From positions 2,852,001-2,916,000 of the forward strand of contig NZ_JBEGIK010000001.1 in assembly GCF_040675855.1 (NCBI RefSeq): a DNA stretch of 64,000 nt, in the 5' to 3' direction. Under the pieces are notes generated by a model. That model was not told the DNA's origin. It saw nothing but the letters and a program-made list of their open reading frames with translations, and did no database searches. Source of the DNA: Microbacterium sp. LWH3-1.2. Its GTDB lineage: Bacteria; Actinomycetota; Actinomycetes; Actinomycetales; Microbacteriaceae. Positions 12,381 through 21,785 of this stretch are shown here, in pieces. Both the position numbers and the translations under genes were made by a program. How positions within the stretch are numbered: the stretch's first letter is position 1; every line of letters starts with the position of its first letter.

Positions 12381-14465
12381 GTGGTCACGAAGACGCGCTC
12401 CGTGCGCTCCCATCCGTGGCGGAGCGCCTCTGCCCTCCCTGTCCGCAGGACCCGTGCCGGGCGGACTGAGCCCGACACCGCAGCGCAGCGCATTCCGCTC
12501 GCCAAGCCCACACCCGCCGTCCCGTGGGGTGACTACAGGCCCAAGGCGTTCGTCGGCGAGGTCGTGCCGTTCGGGGTGACGTCGTTCCGTGAGGGGCACG
12601 ACCGCATCGGCGTGCAGGTGCGGCTGGTCTCGCCCTCGGGCGACGAATCGCTGCACCGCCTCGAGCCGCTCGAGGACGGCTTGGACCGGTGGCGCACCGA
12701 GGTGGCTCTGCTCGAACAGGGCGTCTGGCGCTTCCGCTTCGAGTCGTTCGGCGATGACTTCGCCACGTGGGAGCACGCCGCATCCCTCAAGATCGCGGCA
12801 GGGGTGGATGCGTCTCTCATGCGTGAGATGGGCGCCCGCCTGTTCGAACGGGCGAGTGCCGAGCGGGGGCGTCCCGTGACGGAGCGCCGGGTGCTCGCCG
12901 ACGCGGCCGCATCGCTGCGTGACTCCGAGGTCGACGACGCCGGGGCGCTGTCGATCGTCGAGGATCCGGCGATCGCACGATACTTCCACCAGCGACCGTT
13001 GATGTCGCTGGTCACCATCGGCGACGACATGGAACTTCTCGTCGAACGCGAACGCGCGGGTGTCGGGGCGTGGTACGAGTTCTTCCCCCGCTCCGAGGGC
13101 GCCCGTCGACTCAAGGACGGCACGATCAAGAGCGGCACCTTCCGCACGGCCGCCAAACGCCTGCCCGCGGTGGCGGAGATGGGGTTCGACGTCGCCTACC
13201 TTCCGCCCATCCATCCGATCGGGCAGACGAACCGGAAGGGGCGCAACAACACGCTGGATGCGGTGCCCGGCGATCCCGGATCCCCGTATGCGATCGGGGC
13301 ACCGGAAGGGGGCCACGACGCCATCCATCCCGAGCTCGGCTCGCCCGCCGACTTCCGCGCGTTCGTGCGCGCCGCGCAGCAGCACGGCCTCGAGGTCGCC
13401 CTCGACCTCGCCCTCCAGGCCTCGCCCGATCATCCCTGGGTGACAGAGCACCCGGAATGGTTCACGACACTCCCCGACGGCTCGATCGCTTACGCGGAGA
13501 ACCCGCCGAAGAAGTATCAGGACATCTACCCGATCAACTTCGACATCGATCCGGCGGGTATCTACGCCGAGGTGCTCCGGGTGGTGCGGCACTGGATCTC
13601 GCAGGGCGTGAAGATCTTCCGAGTCGACAACCCGCACACCAAGCCTCTGCAGTTCTGGGAGTGGCTCATCACCACCGTGAACGCCGAGCATCCCGACGCG
13701 ATCTTCCTCTCCGAGGCATTCACGCGACCCGCCGTGATGCAGAGTCTGGCGGCTGTCGGGTTCCAGCAGAGCTACTCGTACTTCACGTGGCGCAACACCA
13801 AGCGCGAACTGGAAGAGTTCCTCTCTTCGGTGGCGCATGAGACCGCGGACTTCATGCGGCCCAACCTCTTCGTGAACACCCACGACATCCTCACCGAGTT
13901 CCTGCAGTTCGGAGGCCGGCCGGCGTATGCGATCCGCGCGGCGATCGCAGCGACGGCGGCCCCGACGTACGGCGTGTACGCGGGGTACGAGCTCTACGAG
14001 AACGTGGCGCGCCCGGGGTCGGAAGAGAACATCGACAACGAGAAGTACGAGTACAAGTTCCGGGACTGGGCCGGCGCGATCGAGCGGGGCGACTCACTCG
14101 CCCCGTTCCTGACGCGCCTCAACGAGATCCGGCGCGCGCATCCGGCGCTGAGGCAGCTTCGCAACCTCAGCGTCCACTGGAGCGACGACGACGCGATCCT
14201 GGTGTACGCCAAGCATCTCGATGCGGCTCTTTCGCCCGACGGCCGCAGCGACACGATCATCGTCGTCGTCAACACCGATCCCCACTCGGTGCGTCAGACG
14301 ATGGTCCACCTCGACACCCGCGTGTGGGGCGTCGAGCCGGGTACGCCGTACGAGGTCGAGGACCTCGTCACCGGGGCGCGATGGACGTGGTCGGATCACA
14401 ACTACGTGATGCTCGACGCGTTCACCGACCCGGTCCACATCCTCCACGTGAAGGAGTCCCGATGA
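12381..14465 (+). CDS. glgE: Alpha-1,4-glucan:maltose-1-phosphate maltosyltransferase
   Basis: GH13_3 enzyme that transfers maltosyl units from maltose 1-phosphate to growing alpha-1,4-glucans. 694 residues. GlgE hallmarks: YRPKAFVGEVVPF and FREGHD in the N-terminal domain, AYLPPIHPIGQTNRKGRNN, INFDIDPAG, the nucleophile Asp in KIFRVDNPHTKP, the acid Glu in FLSEAFTRP, and NTHDILTEFLQ. GTG 12381 has TAGGTT six bases upstream. The first 45 residues are basic and poorly ordered, and the conserved part begins near RIPLAKPTP. Overlaps glgB by four bases (ATGA). The maltose-1-phosphate supplying genes treS and mak are not in this window. Confidence 0.95.
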   Translation: MVTKTRSVRSHPWRSASALPVRRTRAGRTEPDTAAQRIPLAKPTPAVPWGDYRPKAFVGEVVPFGVTSFREGHDRIGVQVRLVSPSGDESLHRLEPLEDGLDRWRTEVALLEQGVWRFRFESFGDDFATWEHAASLKIAAGVDASLMREMGARLFERASAERGRPVTERRVLADAAASLRDSEVDDAGALSIVEDPAIARYFHQRPLMSLVTIGDDMELLVERERAGVGAWYEFFPRSEGARRLKDGTIKSGTFRTAAKRLPAVAEMGFDVAYLPPIHPIGQTNRKGRNNTLDAVPGDPGSPYAIGAPEGGHDAIHPELGSPADFRAFVRAAQQHGLEVALDLALQASPDHPWVTEHPEWFTTLPDGSIAYAENPPKKYQDIYPINFDIDPAGIYAEVLRVVRHWISQGVKIFRVDNPHTKPLQFWEWLITTVNAEHPDAIFLSEAFTRPAVMQSLAAVGFQQSYSYFTWRNTKRELEEFLSSVAHETADFMRPNLFVNTHDILTEFLQFGGRPAYAIRAAIAATAAPTYGVYAGYELYENVARPGSEENIDNEKYEYKFRDWAGAIERGDSLAPFLTRLNEIRRAHPALRQLRNLSVHWSDDDAILVYAKHLDAALSPDGRSDTIIVVVNTDPHSVRQTMVHLDTRVWGVEPGTPYEVEDLVTGARWTWSDHNYVMLDAFTDPVHILHVKESR

Positions 14466-16636
14466 CGCCCGCCGACCAGATCCTCGATGCCGTCGCGACG
14501 GGCTCGCACCACGACCCCCACTCCGTTCTCGGCATACATCCCGACACCGATGCCGAGGGCACCGCGACCTGGATCGTGCGCGCCCGGCGGCCGTTGGCAC
14601 GCAGCGTCACCGCCGTGTTCGCCGACGGCACCCGCGTGCCGCTGGAGCACGTGCGCGCAGGGATCTGGGAGGGCACGCGTGCGGGAGGAATCAGCCCGTA
14701 CGAGCTGCTGACCACCTACCCCCACGGGCCTGACTTCACCGCGGACGATCCGTACCGTCACTCCCCCACGATCGGCGAGCTCGACCTCCATCTGATCGGC
14801 GAGGGGCGCCACGAGGAGCTGTGGCGCGTGCTCGGCGCGCATGAGCGCGAGCACGACGGCTCCCTGGGCACCGCCTTCACCGTGTGGGCGCCGAATGCTC
14901 GCGCCGTGCGCGTGGTGGGCGACTTCAACGGCTGGGACGGCCAGGGCCACGCGATGCGCTCGATGGGCGGGAGCGGCGTGTGGGAGCTCTTCGTTCCCGG
15001 AGTCGGTCACGGCGCGACCTACAAGTTCGAGCTTCGGGCGCGGGGCGGCGACTGGGTGCTCAAGGCCGACCCGATGGCCCGGTTCGCCGAGGTGCCGCCG
15101 GCTACGGCATCGGTGGTCGTCCGCTCCTCGTACTCGTGGGGCGATGCCACCTGGCTCGCGCAGCGCGCCAAGTCGACCCCCGTGTCGCAGCCGATGTCGG
15201 TCTACGAGCTGCATCTCGGCTCCTGGCGCCAGGGCCTGTCGTACCGTGAGGCCGCCGACCAGATCATCGATTGCGTGGGCGCACAGGGGTTCACGCACGT
15301 CGAGTTCCTCCCGCTCGCCGAGCATCCGTTCGGTGGTTCGTGGGGATACCAGGTCACGGGCTACTACGCGCCCACCAGCCGCTTCGGGCACCCCGACGAT
15401 CTCCGGTACCTCATCGACCGGCTCCACCAGGCCGGCATCGGCGTCATCATGGACTGGGTCCCTGGGCATTTCCCCAAGGACGCCTTCGCCCTCGCGCGCT
15501 TCGATGGCGAGCCGCTGTACGAGCACGCCGACCCGCGGCGCGGTGAACACCGCGACTGGGGCACGTACATCTTCGACTACGGCCGCAACGAAGTGCGGAA
15601 CTTCCTTGTCGCGAACGCGCTGTACTGGTTCGAGGAGTTCCACGTCGACGGCCTGCGCGTGGACGCCGTGGCATCGATGCTTTACCTCGACTACTCGCGC
15701 GAGGACGGCGAGTGGGCGCCGAACGTGCACGGCGGACGAGAGAACCTCGAGGCGATCCACTTCCTGCAGGAGGTCAACGCCACCGCGTACAAGCGCTACC
15801 CCGGCATCGCCATGATCGCCGAGGAGTCCACGAGCTTCCCCGGGGTCACCGCCCCCACCAACCAGGCCGGTCTCGGGTTCGGGTTCAAGTGGAACATGGG
15901 CTGGATGAACGACTCGCTCCAGTACGTCAAGCGCGATCCGATCTATCGATCGCACCACGAGGGCGAACTGTCGTTCTCGTTCGTCTACGCGTTCAGCGAG
16001 AACTACGTGCTGCCGATCAGCCACGACGAGGTCGTCCACGGGAAGGGGAGCCTCTTCTCCCGGATGCCCGGCGACCACTGGCAGAAGCTCGCGAACATGC
16101 GTGCCTTCCTCGCCTACATGTGGGGGCACCCGGGCAAGCAGCTGCTGTTCATGGGCCAGGAGTTCGGACAGCTCTCCGAGTGGTCCGAGGGACGCTCCCT
16201 CGACTGGTGGCTGCTCGATCAGCCCACCCACGCACAGCTCCAGCAGTTCGTCGGAGCGCTCAACCGGATCTATCGGGAGCATTCCGCGCTGTGGGCGCGC
16301 GACAGCGACGGCGCGGCGTTCACCCGACTCGGCGCTCCGAAGTGGAATCCCAATGTGATCGCGTTCGCGCGACGGGACTGGCACGGCAACACGATCGTCG
16401 TCGCCGCGAACTTCTCCGGGAACCCGATCTCGTATGAGCTCGACCTGCCCGAGACCGGAGTCTGGGATGAGATCCTCAATACCGACGCGCAGGTGTACGG
16501 CGGGTCGGGTGTCGGCAACCTCGGCGTCGTCCACGCGGGCGCCGGCGGACGCGCAGTCCTCGTGCTGCCGCCGCTGGGAGTGCTCTGGCTGCGCCACCGG
16601 ACGGGCGCGCACATCCCGTCGCCGACCCAGGGCTGA
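14462..16636 (+). CDS. glgB: 1,4-alpha-glucan branching enzyme
   Basis: Makes alpha-1,6 branches on linear glucan produced by GlgE or glycogen synthase. 724 residues. Order: short N1 domain (MTPADQILDAVATGSHHDPH), CBM48 domain (VWAPNARAVRVVGDFNGWDG), catalytic barrel with VEFLPLAEHPFGGSWGYQ, GLRVDAVASMLYLDYSR (nucleophile Asp), MIAEESTSFPG (acid Glu) and LPISHDEVVHGKGS, and a C-terminal beta domain. ATG overlaps the glgE stop by four bases, so it is translationally coupled. Ends at a strong symmetric hairpin shared with a convergent gene. Confidence 0.96.
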   Translation: MTPADQILDAVATGSHHDPHSVLGIHPDTDAEGTATWIVRARRPLARSVTAVFADGTRVPLEHVRAGIWEGTRAGGISPYELLTTYPHGPDFTADDPYRHSPTIGELDLHLIGEGRHEELWRVLGAHEREHDGSLGTAFTVWAPNARAVRVVGDFNGWDGQGHAMRSMGGSGVWELFVPGVGHGATYKFELRARGGDWVLKADPMARFAEVPPATASVVVRSSYSWGDATWLAQRAKSTPVSQPMSVYELHLGSWRQGLSYREAADQIIDCVGAQGFTHVEFLPLAEHPFGGSWGYQVTGYYAPTSRFGHPDDLRYLIDRLHQAGIGVIMDWVPGHFPKDAFALARFDGEPLYEHADPRRGEHRDWGTYIFDYGRNEVRNFLVANALYWFEEFHVDGLRVDAVASMLYLDYSREDGEWAPNVHGGRENLEAIHFLQEVNATAYKRYPGIAMIAEESTSFPGVTAPTNQAGLGFGFKWNMGWMNDSLQYVKRDPIYRSHHEGELSFSFVYAFSENYVLPISHDEVVHGKGSLFSRMPGDHWQKLANMRAFLAYMWGHPGKQLLFMGQEFGQLSEWSEGRSLDWWLLDQPTHAQLQQFVGALNRIYREHSALWARDSDGAAFTRLGAPKWNPNVIAFARRDWHGNTIVVAANFSGNPISYELDLPETGVWDEILNTDAQVYGGSGVGNLGVVHAGAGGRAVLVLPPLGVLWLRHRTGAHIPSPTQG

Positions 16637-16653
16637 GGATCGTCAGAGCCGAG

Positions 16654-16681
16654 GAGGGCTCCGGGTGCACCCGGAGCCCTC
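16654..16681. terminator. Bidirectional hairpin terminator between glgB and ybbN
   Basis: Perfect inverted repeat: GAGGGCTCCGGG, loop TGCA, CCCGGAGCCCTC. It lies 17 bases after the glgB stop and 37 bases before the stop of the convergent thioredoxin-like gene. No T run on either side, which is common for actinobacterial terminators. Confidence 0.75.
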
Positions 16682-16718
16682 GTCGGCGAGAGGACCGCGT
16701 CTTCGGGTGCGGGGCCGC

Positions 16719-17657
16719 TCAGAAAAGCAGCGAAGCGAGGCGACCGCGGGCCGCGATCACACGGGGGTCCGCATCGCCGACGAGCGCGAACAGCTCGACG
16801 AGCCGCTCGCGCACCGGGGTGCGCTCGTCGGCCGGAAGCTGGGCGAACAGATCCAGCAAGCGCCCGAAGGCGTCCTCCACATGCCCGCCCGCGAGATCGA
16901 GATCGGCGACGGCGAACTGCGCGGTCACGTCCTGGGGGGCGGATGCTGCGGCGGCACGCGCCGCCTGCAGATCGACGCCCTGCACACGGTCGAGCAGGCG
17001 CACCTGGCCGAGCCCGGCACGCGCCTCGGCGTCTCGGGGGTTCTCGACGAGAGCCTTCTCGTAGGCCGCGATCGCACGGGCGTAGTCCCCGTCCTCGATC
17101 GCCGCGAACGCCTCCGCGTGCAGCGGCGGGAGGGGCGGCTCAGCGGGGTCCTCCTGCGGGACTTCCCCGTCGACCGAGGCGGAGCCGGCCACGCCGTTCT
17201 GGGCCGCGAGCTGAAGGAGCTGTGCGAACACCTCGCGCACCTGCTGCTCGGGCACCGCGCCGGTGAACATCGGCACAGGCTGGCCCGCGACGAGGGCCAC
17301 GACCATCGGAATCGACTGCGCACGGAACGCCTGCGAGAGCTGGGGGTTCGCGTCGACGTCGACCTTGGCCAGCACGACGCGTCCGCCGAGCTCGATCACG
17401 ACCTTCTCGAGGATCGGGCTCAGCTGCTTGCATGGTCCGCACCACTCGGCCCAGAGGTCCACGACCACGGGAACGGTGCGCGACAGCTCGAGCACCTGCG
17501 GGAACGTGTCGTCGGTGACATCCAGGACGAGCGACGGAACGGCCACGCCGGCGCCGGCCGGCGCCTCCTCACCCGGAGCGGCGGGCGCGGGGCGATTGCG
17601 GAGGGAGGAGAGGTCGACGGCGCCGCGAAGCGAGGCGCCCAGAGTGGGATCGGTCAC
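16719..17657 (-). CDS. Thioredoxin-like co-chaperone (YbbN/CnoX family)
   Basis: 312-residue protein with a thioredoxin domain at about residues 40-150 carrying a complete WCGPC active site (72-76), followed by a TPR-like helical region (AIAAYEKALVENPRDAEARAGLGQVRLL) to the C-terminus. This is the layout of YbbN/CnoX holdases that protect or transfer oxidised clients to chaperones. The intact CxxC suggests redox activity, which E. coli CnoX lacks. GTG start overlaps the last base of the upstream gene's TAG stop (TAGTG), so it is coupled to the membrane-protein gene before it. Confidence 0.85.
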   Translation of the reverse strand: MTDPTLGASLRGAVDLSSLRNRPAPAAPGEEAPAGAGVAVPSLVLDVTDDTFPQVLELSRTVPVVVDLWAEWCGPCKQLSPILEKVVIELGGRVVLAKVDVDANPQLSQAFRAQSIPMVVALVAGQPVPMFTGAVPEQQVREVFAQLLQLAAQNGVAGSASVDGEVPQEDPAEPPLPPLHAEAFAAIEDGDYARAIAAYEKALVENPRDAEARAGLGQVRLLDRVQGVDLQAARAAAASAPQDVTAQFAVADLDLAGGHVEDAFGRLLDLFAQLPADERTPVRERLVELFALVGDADPRVIAARGRLASLLF

Positions 17658-19555
17658 TACAGAATCTTCGCATCGAGGATGTCGGACGAGTAACCGAGCA
17701 GACGGATCTTCTCGTTCGAACCCGGACCGGGCACGTAGAAGAACACCTGGTCGCTGAAGGTGGTCGCGAATCCGCTCTGCGACTGGTCGACACCAGCCAG
17801 TGTCTTGACCGTGCGGTTGTCGTTGACCTTGATCACGGCATCCGCGTTGGTGGGCTTCACTGTGTCGATCTCATTGATGTTCACTGCGACGATCGCGCCG
17901 CTCTCGACCGTCTGCAGGGCGAACGGCGCCTGGACCCCCGCCGCCGAGCTGAACTCCAGGGTTCCGGTCGACGACGCCGTCTTGTTGAACTCGTCGAGTC
18001 GCCGCTGACGGTCCGCTGTGATGCTGGCTCGGAGCTGGTCGCCATCGGCCTCGAAGAGGTCGTAGTACTCGCTCTGCTCGCCCTTGTTGACGACGTCCGC
18101 GTACGCGGCCGCGACCTCGTTCGGAGGCAGCAGAAGGAACGGCGAGTCCGGCTCGACCTGGGGCGCGCCGATGTAGGCCGGCGCGAGGTCGGGAAGCGAA
18201 GTCGAGGCCTCGAGACTTCCGACATACGACAGCTTGTAGTCCGACCACTGATCCTGCTGGGTCAGCACCATGATGCTCGACGTCTTGGACTCCTCATCGT
18301 CCGCGACCGCGATGACCGAGCGCGGCCAGCCGTCGTATGCCTGCGGGAGGATGATCTCCAGCGGCTTCGCCAGGATCGGCGCCGGCGCCGGGTAGTCGCC
18401 GAGTGCGCCGCGGAGCTTGTAGTTCGTGTCGCGCGCCGCGAGCGCCGCCCCCTCGAGGCGGGTGTCGGCGAGGTCGCCGTCCATCGCGGCGTCGGCGTCG
18501 GCCACCGTGGCGGCGATGCGCGTGAGGATGCGCTCGGCCTGCGCCTTCGTCACCGCCGGAGCCTGCTGCCCGTCGGGGGCGATCACGGTCGCCGTGGGCG
18601 ACGGGGTCGGCGATGAGCCGAGCGGCGGCCACGCGTCGGCCGAGCAGCCCGAGAACAGCAGCGCCGAGACGGCCACCACCGGAAGCACGGCGAACGCACG
18701 TCGCCCGCCGCTCGAGACGGCGCGACGCGTCGGCTTCGAACTGCTGATCACGCCCTTGTCGTCGTCGTGATCGATCGCGATGTCGATGGGCTCGGTGACC
18801 GGCAGCGGCAGGCCCTTGCGGCGAGGACCGCGCTTGCGCCGCGCGTGGCGGATACCGAGGATGTACAGGAACACGCCGACGGCCATCAGGATGCCGCCGG
18901 CGACGATCAGCGGCCCAGCCCAGGGCGTCGACGTCTGCAGCGGCCACGAGATCGTCACCCTGCTCGGCGCGGGCGCGGTGCCATCCGCGGCGACCAGCAC
19001 GCTCATCCCCTCCGGCAGCTGAAGCGGCGCGATGAGGAGGTCGGTCTGCTGGTACTCGTCTAGCCACAGGTCGGATCCGACGGGGGTGCGGCCGGTGGTC
19101 TCGGCGGCATCCTCCCCGCCGGTCGCATCATCCGCGGCGGCGTCGCCCGCCGCGGGGTCGTCGGATGGGGCCTCTGCGGCGGGATCCGCGGTCGCATCGA
19201 CCTCGGGCTCAACGACGGCGGTCTCGAGTCCGCCCTCGTCGTCGAGCGTGACGTGGGTGTACGTGGAGTCGGAGAGCCAGGCCTCCATGTCGGCCGTGCG
19301 GCCGTACGAGGCGAAGATGTCGCCTTCGGTCTGGGCCCGCAGCGTCTGCGTGCCGGGCATCTGATTGAGCACGGCGCCGTCGATGAGGAGATACGGAGTC
19401 TGCTCTTCGACCGAGATCGCCGTGGTCTCGGTCTTGGGTCCCTGGAAGATCGTCCGCTGGGCGATGCCCGCACCGATCATCACGGTGGCGAGAACGAACG
19501 CCGCCACGGCCCACACGAAACGCACGAAGAACACCTTTCCCGGGCGCGCGGACAC
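17657..19555 (-). CDS. Three-segment membrane protein with an internal lipobox, function unknown
   Basis: 632 residues; family not recognised. Segment 1 at about residues 9-31 (FVWAVAAFVLATVMIGAG) resembles a signal anchor. It is followed by a domain containing an Ala/Asp/Glu-rich stretch (about 115-152). Segment 2 at about 212-234 is followed by a strongly basic run (RHARRKRGPRRKG). Segment 3 at about 286-303 (RRAFAVLPVVAVSALL) ends in FSGC with Cys304, which looks like a lipoprotein signal peptide placed mid-protein. A Pro/Ser/Thr-rich linker and a domain of about 300 residues follow. This predicts N-in, out, in, out topology, with the C-terminal domain outside. It may be a fusion of a membrane protein and a lipoprotein. 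Start GTG 19555 has GAAGGGTG upstream. Coupled to the thioredoxin-like gene. Confidence 0.75.
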   Translation of the reverse strand: MSARPGKVFFVRFVWAVAAFVLATVMIGAGIAQRTIFQGPKTETTAISVEEQTPYLLIDGAVLNQMPGTQTLRAQTEGDIFASYGRTADMEAWLSDSTYTHVTLDDEGGLETAVVEPEVDATADPAAEAPSDDPAAGDAAADDATGGEDAAETTGRTPVGSDLWLDEYQQTDLLIAPLQLPEGMSVLVAADGTAPAPSRVTISWPLQTSTPWAGPLIVAGGILMAVGVFLYILGIRHARRKRGPRRKGLPLPVTEPIDIAIDHDDDKGVISSSKPTRRAVSSGGRRAFAVLPVVAVSALLFSGCSADAWPPLGSSPTPSPTATVIAPDGQQAPAVTKAQAERILTRIAATVADADAAMDGDLADTRLEGAALAARDTNYKLRGALGDYPAPAPILAKPLEIILPQAYDGWPRSVIAVADDEESKTSSIMVLTQQDQWSDYKLSYVGSLEASTSLPDLAPAYIGAPQVEPDSPFLLLPPNEVAAAYADVVNKGEQSEYYDLFEADGDQLRASITADRQRRLDEFNKTASSTGTLEFSSAAGVQAPFALQTVESGAIVAVNINEIDTVKPTNADAVIKVNDNRTVKTLAGVDQSQSGFATTFSDQVFFYVPGPGSNEKIRLLGYSSDILDAKIL

Positions 19556-19699
19556 GGCGCACCCTTCGATTCAACAGTTCAGGGTAGCGAACACGACCTG
19601 TGAGGCGCGTGGGAGGCGGCATTCACGGGGCTGGACGTCTCTGATGCGTATCCTGGGCGGACAGATGGATCGACAGGGCGCCGATCTGAGGGGGACTCG

Positions 19700-20767
19700 A
19701 TGAAGCTGCACAACCCGTTCCGCACCGCGCTTCTCGCGACGCTGGGTGTCGGCCTCGGGCTGCTGCTCATCGGGGGCATCCAGAACCTCCAGACGATCCT
19801 GCTCTACGTCGGCACGGCGCTCTTCCTCTCGCTGGGCCTCGACCCGATCGTCGCATGGCTCGAGCGCCGCAAGCTGCCGCGCTGGGCGGCGGTGCTGATC
19901 ACGATCCTCGGGGTGCTTGCTGTCTTCGCAGGCATCATCCTCATGGTCGTCCCGATCATCGTCCAGCAGATCGGCCAGCTCGTCACGACCATCCAGGACC
20001 TGGCCGAGAAGGGCGAGTTCGACGACCCGGTGGGCGCGATACAGGACTGGCTGCACGCGGTCTTCCCCGCGCTCAACGTCGATGAGGTGTGGGGCTACAT
20101 CGAAGACTGGTACGCCTCGCTCGATGTCGGCGCGATCGGCTCCGAGGTCGGCGGCAGCATCATCGCGATCATGGGTGCGCTCATCGCGGGATTCGCCGGC
20201 GCGTTCATCGTGCTGATCCTCACGATCTATTTCACGGCGTCGACGCCGAACCTGAAGCGCGCCGTCTACCAGCTGGTCCCGGCATCCAAGCGTGCCCGAT
20301 TCATGGATCTCGGCGAGCAGATCACCGACTCGGTCGGCTATTACGTCATCGGCCAGGTCACGCTCGGCCTCATCAACGGCGTGCTCAGCGCGATCTTCCT
20401 CACGATCATCAAGGCGCCCTTCCCCGCGGTGCTCGCGGTGATCGCCTTCTTCTTCTCGCTCATCCCTCTCGTCGGCACGCTCACCGGCTCGATCATCATC
20501 GTGTTCACGTGCCTGGTGGTGGGTTCCCCGACGACCGCACTGATCGCCGCGATCTATTACCTGATCTATATGCAGATCGAGGCGTACGTCATCTCGCCGC
20601 GCATCATGGGGCGCGCCGTGGCGGTCCCCGGAGCGGTGGTCGTGATCGCGGCCCTCGCCGGCGGTTCGCTGCTGGGCCTCCTCGGCGCCCTGGTGGCGAT
20701 CCCGGTGGCGGCCAGCATCCTGATCATCTACCGCCAGGTCGTGATCCCACGCCAGAACGAACGGTGA
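19700..20767 (+). CDS. AI-2E family transporter (PerM-like permease)
   Basis: 355 residues with about eight hydrophobic segments, in the PerM/AI-2E pattern: two at the N-terminus, LDPIVAWLERRKLPRWAAV, a soluble middle part (QDWLHAVFPALNVDEVWGYIED), then repeated C-terminal segments including FPAVLAVIAFFFSLIPLVGT and IEAYVISPRIMGRAVAVPGAVVV. The family holds exporters, Na+/H+ antiporters and permeases of varied substrate; autoinducer transport cannot be assumed. ATG 19700 is preceded by GAGGGGG. Convergent with the hydrolase, leaving three bases between stops. Confidence 0.85.
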   Translation: MKLHNPFRTALLATLGVGLGLLLIGGIQNLQTILLYVGTALFLSLGLDPIVAWLERRKLPRWAAVLITILGVLAVFAGIILMVVPIIVQQIGQLVTTIQDLAEKGEFDDPVGAIQDWLHAVFPALNVDEVWGYIEDWYASLDVGAIGSEVGGSIIAIMGALIAGFAGAFIVLILTIYFTASTPNLKRAVYQLVPASKRARFMDLGEQITDSVGYYVIGQVTLGLINGVLSAIFLTIIKAPFPAVLAVIAFFFSLIPLVGTLTGSIIIVFTCLVVGSPTTALIAAIYYLIYMQIEAYVISPRIMGRAVAVPGAVVVIAALAGGSLLGLLGALVAIPVAASILIIYRQVVIPRQNER

Positions 20768-20770
20768 CGC

Positions 20771-21496
20771 TCACACTGCGGCAGCGGGTCCGTGCCATTC
20801 CACCGGCAGCGGAAGCGCGTCGGGATTGACGGCCGCAACGATCTCGGTCAGCACGCGCCGCGTCTGGTTCTCCCCCACCCACAGGTGCTTTCCGCCCTCG
20901 ACCGGGATCAGGACGGCCTCGGGAACGCTCGCAAAGCGCTGGGTCGCAGCATCCGGTCGGAGATAGTCATCGAATTCCGGGACGAGCACGATCAGCCGGC
21001 GCTCATCGCCGGCCCACGCCGCGACTTCTTCGTCCGTCGCACGATGCAGCGGCGGCGACAGCAGCACCGCGCCCTCGACGCTGTGGTCGCGACCGTATTT
21101 GAGTGCCAGCTCCGTCCCGAACGACCAGCCGACGAACCACGGGCGCGGGAGTCCGCGCTCGCGCACGAAGTCCATCGCCGCGGCGACGTCGAACGCCTCG
21201 GCGCGGCCGCCGTCGAACGAGCCTTCGCTGGTGCCCCGTGGCGACGTCGTCCCACGCGTGTTGAACCGCAGCACCGCGAGATCGGCGAGTGCAGGCAGTC
21301 GGCCCGCGGCCTTGCGGAGGATGTGCGAGTCCATGAACCCGCCGGCGGTGGGGAGCGGATGCAGCGTCACGAGGGTCGCGACCGGGTCGCGGGTTTCGGG
21401 GAGGGCGAGCTCTCCGACGAGGGTCAGCCCGTCCAGCGTGTCGAGCTGGATGTCCTCGCGGCGCGCGGGCAGCTGCATCGGTCCGCGGATCTCCAT
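20771..21496 (-). CDS. Alpha/beta hydrolase family protein
   Basis: 241 residues from ATG 21496 (MEIRGPMQLPARREDIQLD). Pattern: TLVTLHPLPTAGGFMDSH in the oxyanion region, VLRFNTRGTTSPRGTSEGSF, and FVGWSFGTELALKYG, a GxSxG nucleophile elbow with Ser in GWSFG. Candidate Asp in LVPEFDDYLRPD and the His in EGGKHLWVGE complete a triad. Resembles the dienelactone hydrolase/KANL3-like group of small esterases. Substrate unknown. One base separates it from the upstream CxxC gene, so they form a unit. Confidence 0.82.
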   Translation of the reverse strand: MEIRGPMQLPARREDIQLDTLDGLTLVGELALPETRDPVATLVTLHPLPTAGGFMDSHILRKAAGRLPALADLAVLRFNTRGTTSPRGTSEGSFDGGRAEAFDVAAAMDFVRERGLPRPWFVGWSFGTELALKYGRDHSVEGAVLLSPPLHRATDEEVAAWAGDERRLIVLVPEFDDYLRPDAATQRFASVPEAVLIPVEGGKHLWVGENQTRRVLTEIVAAVNPDALPLPVEWHGPAAAV

Positions 21497-21497
21497 G

Positions 21498-21782
21498 TCA
21501 AGCCACCTTCCAGCAGTGCTGATGCCAGTGCCGGCGAGCGGCGAGGTCGGCGGCGTCGCCCAGAACGCCGTCCGCACGCCACGCCACGAGATGTGCGACG
21601 CCGACGTCGATCTGACGTCCGCATCCGGGGCACGTGTACGGCTTCTGGGCCTGCGCCGCCGAGACCGGCTGCACGGTCCACTCGATGCCGCGCCGCATCT
21701 CGGTGCGCTTCCAGCCCGCCAGGAGGCGCTCGAAGGAGTCGTCGCCGCTCGAGTCCTGACGGCGGCGGTTCGACCGCGGCAC
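21498..21782 (-). CDS. Small CxxC / WHxHCW protein, probably metal-binding
   Basis: 94 residues; family not recognised. Features: basic N-terminus (MPRSNRRRQDSSGDDSFERL), a central CPGCGRQIDVGVAHLVAW and C-terminal ARRHWHQHCWKVA. Two cysteines in CPGC plus a His/Cys cluster (HWHQHCW) could form one zinc site, reminiscent of HNH-like or treble-clef proteins but without a full HNH motif. Its stop lies one base from the hydrolase start and three bases from the upstream peptidoglycan-hydrolase gene, so it is part of that unit. Confidence 0.7.
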   Translation of the reverse strand: MPRSNRRRQDSSGDDSFERLLAGWKRTEMRRGIEWTVQPVSAAQAQKPYTCPGCGRQIDVGVAHLVAWRADGVLGDAADLAARRHWHQHCWKVA

Positions 21783-21785
21783 AGG

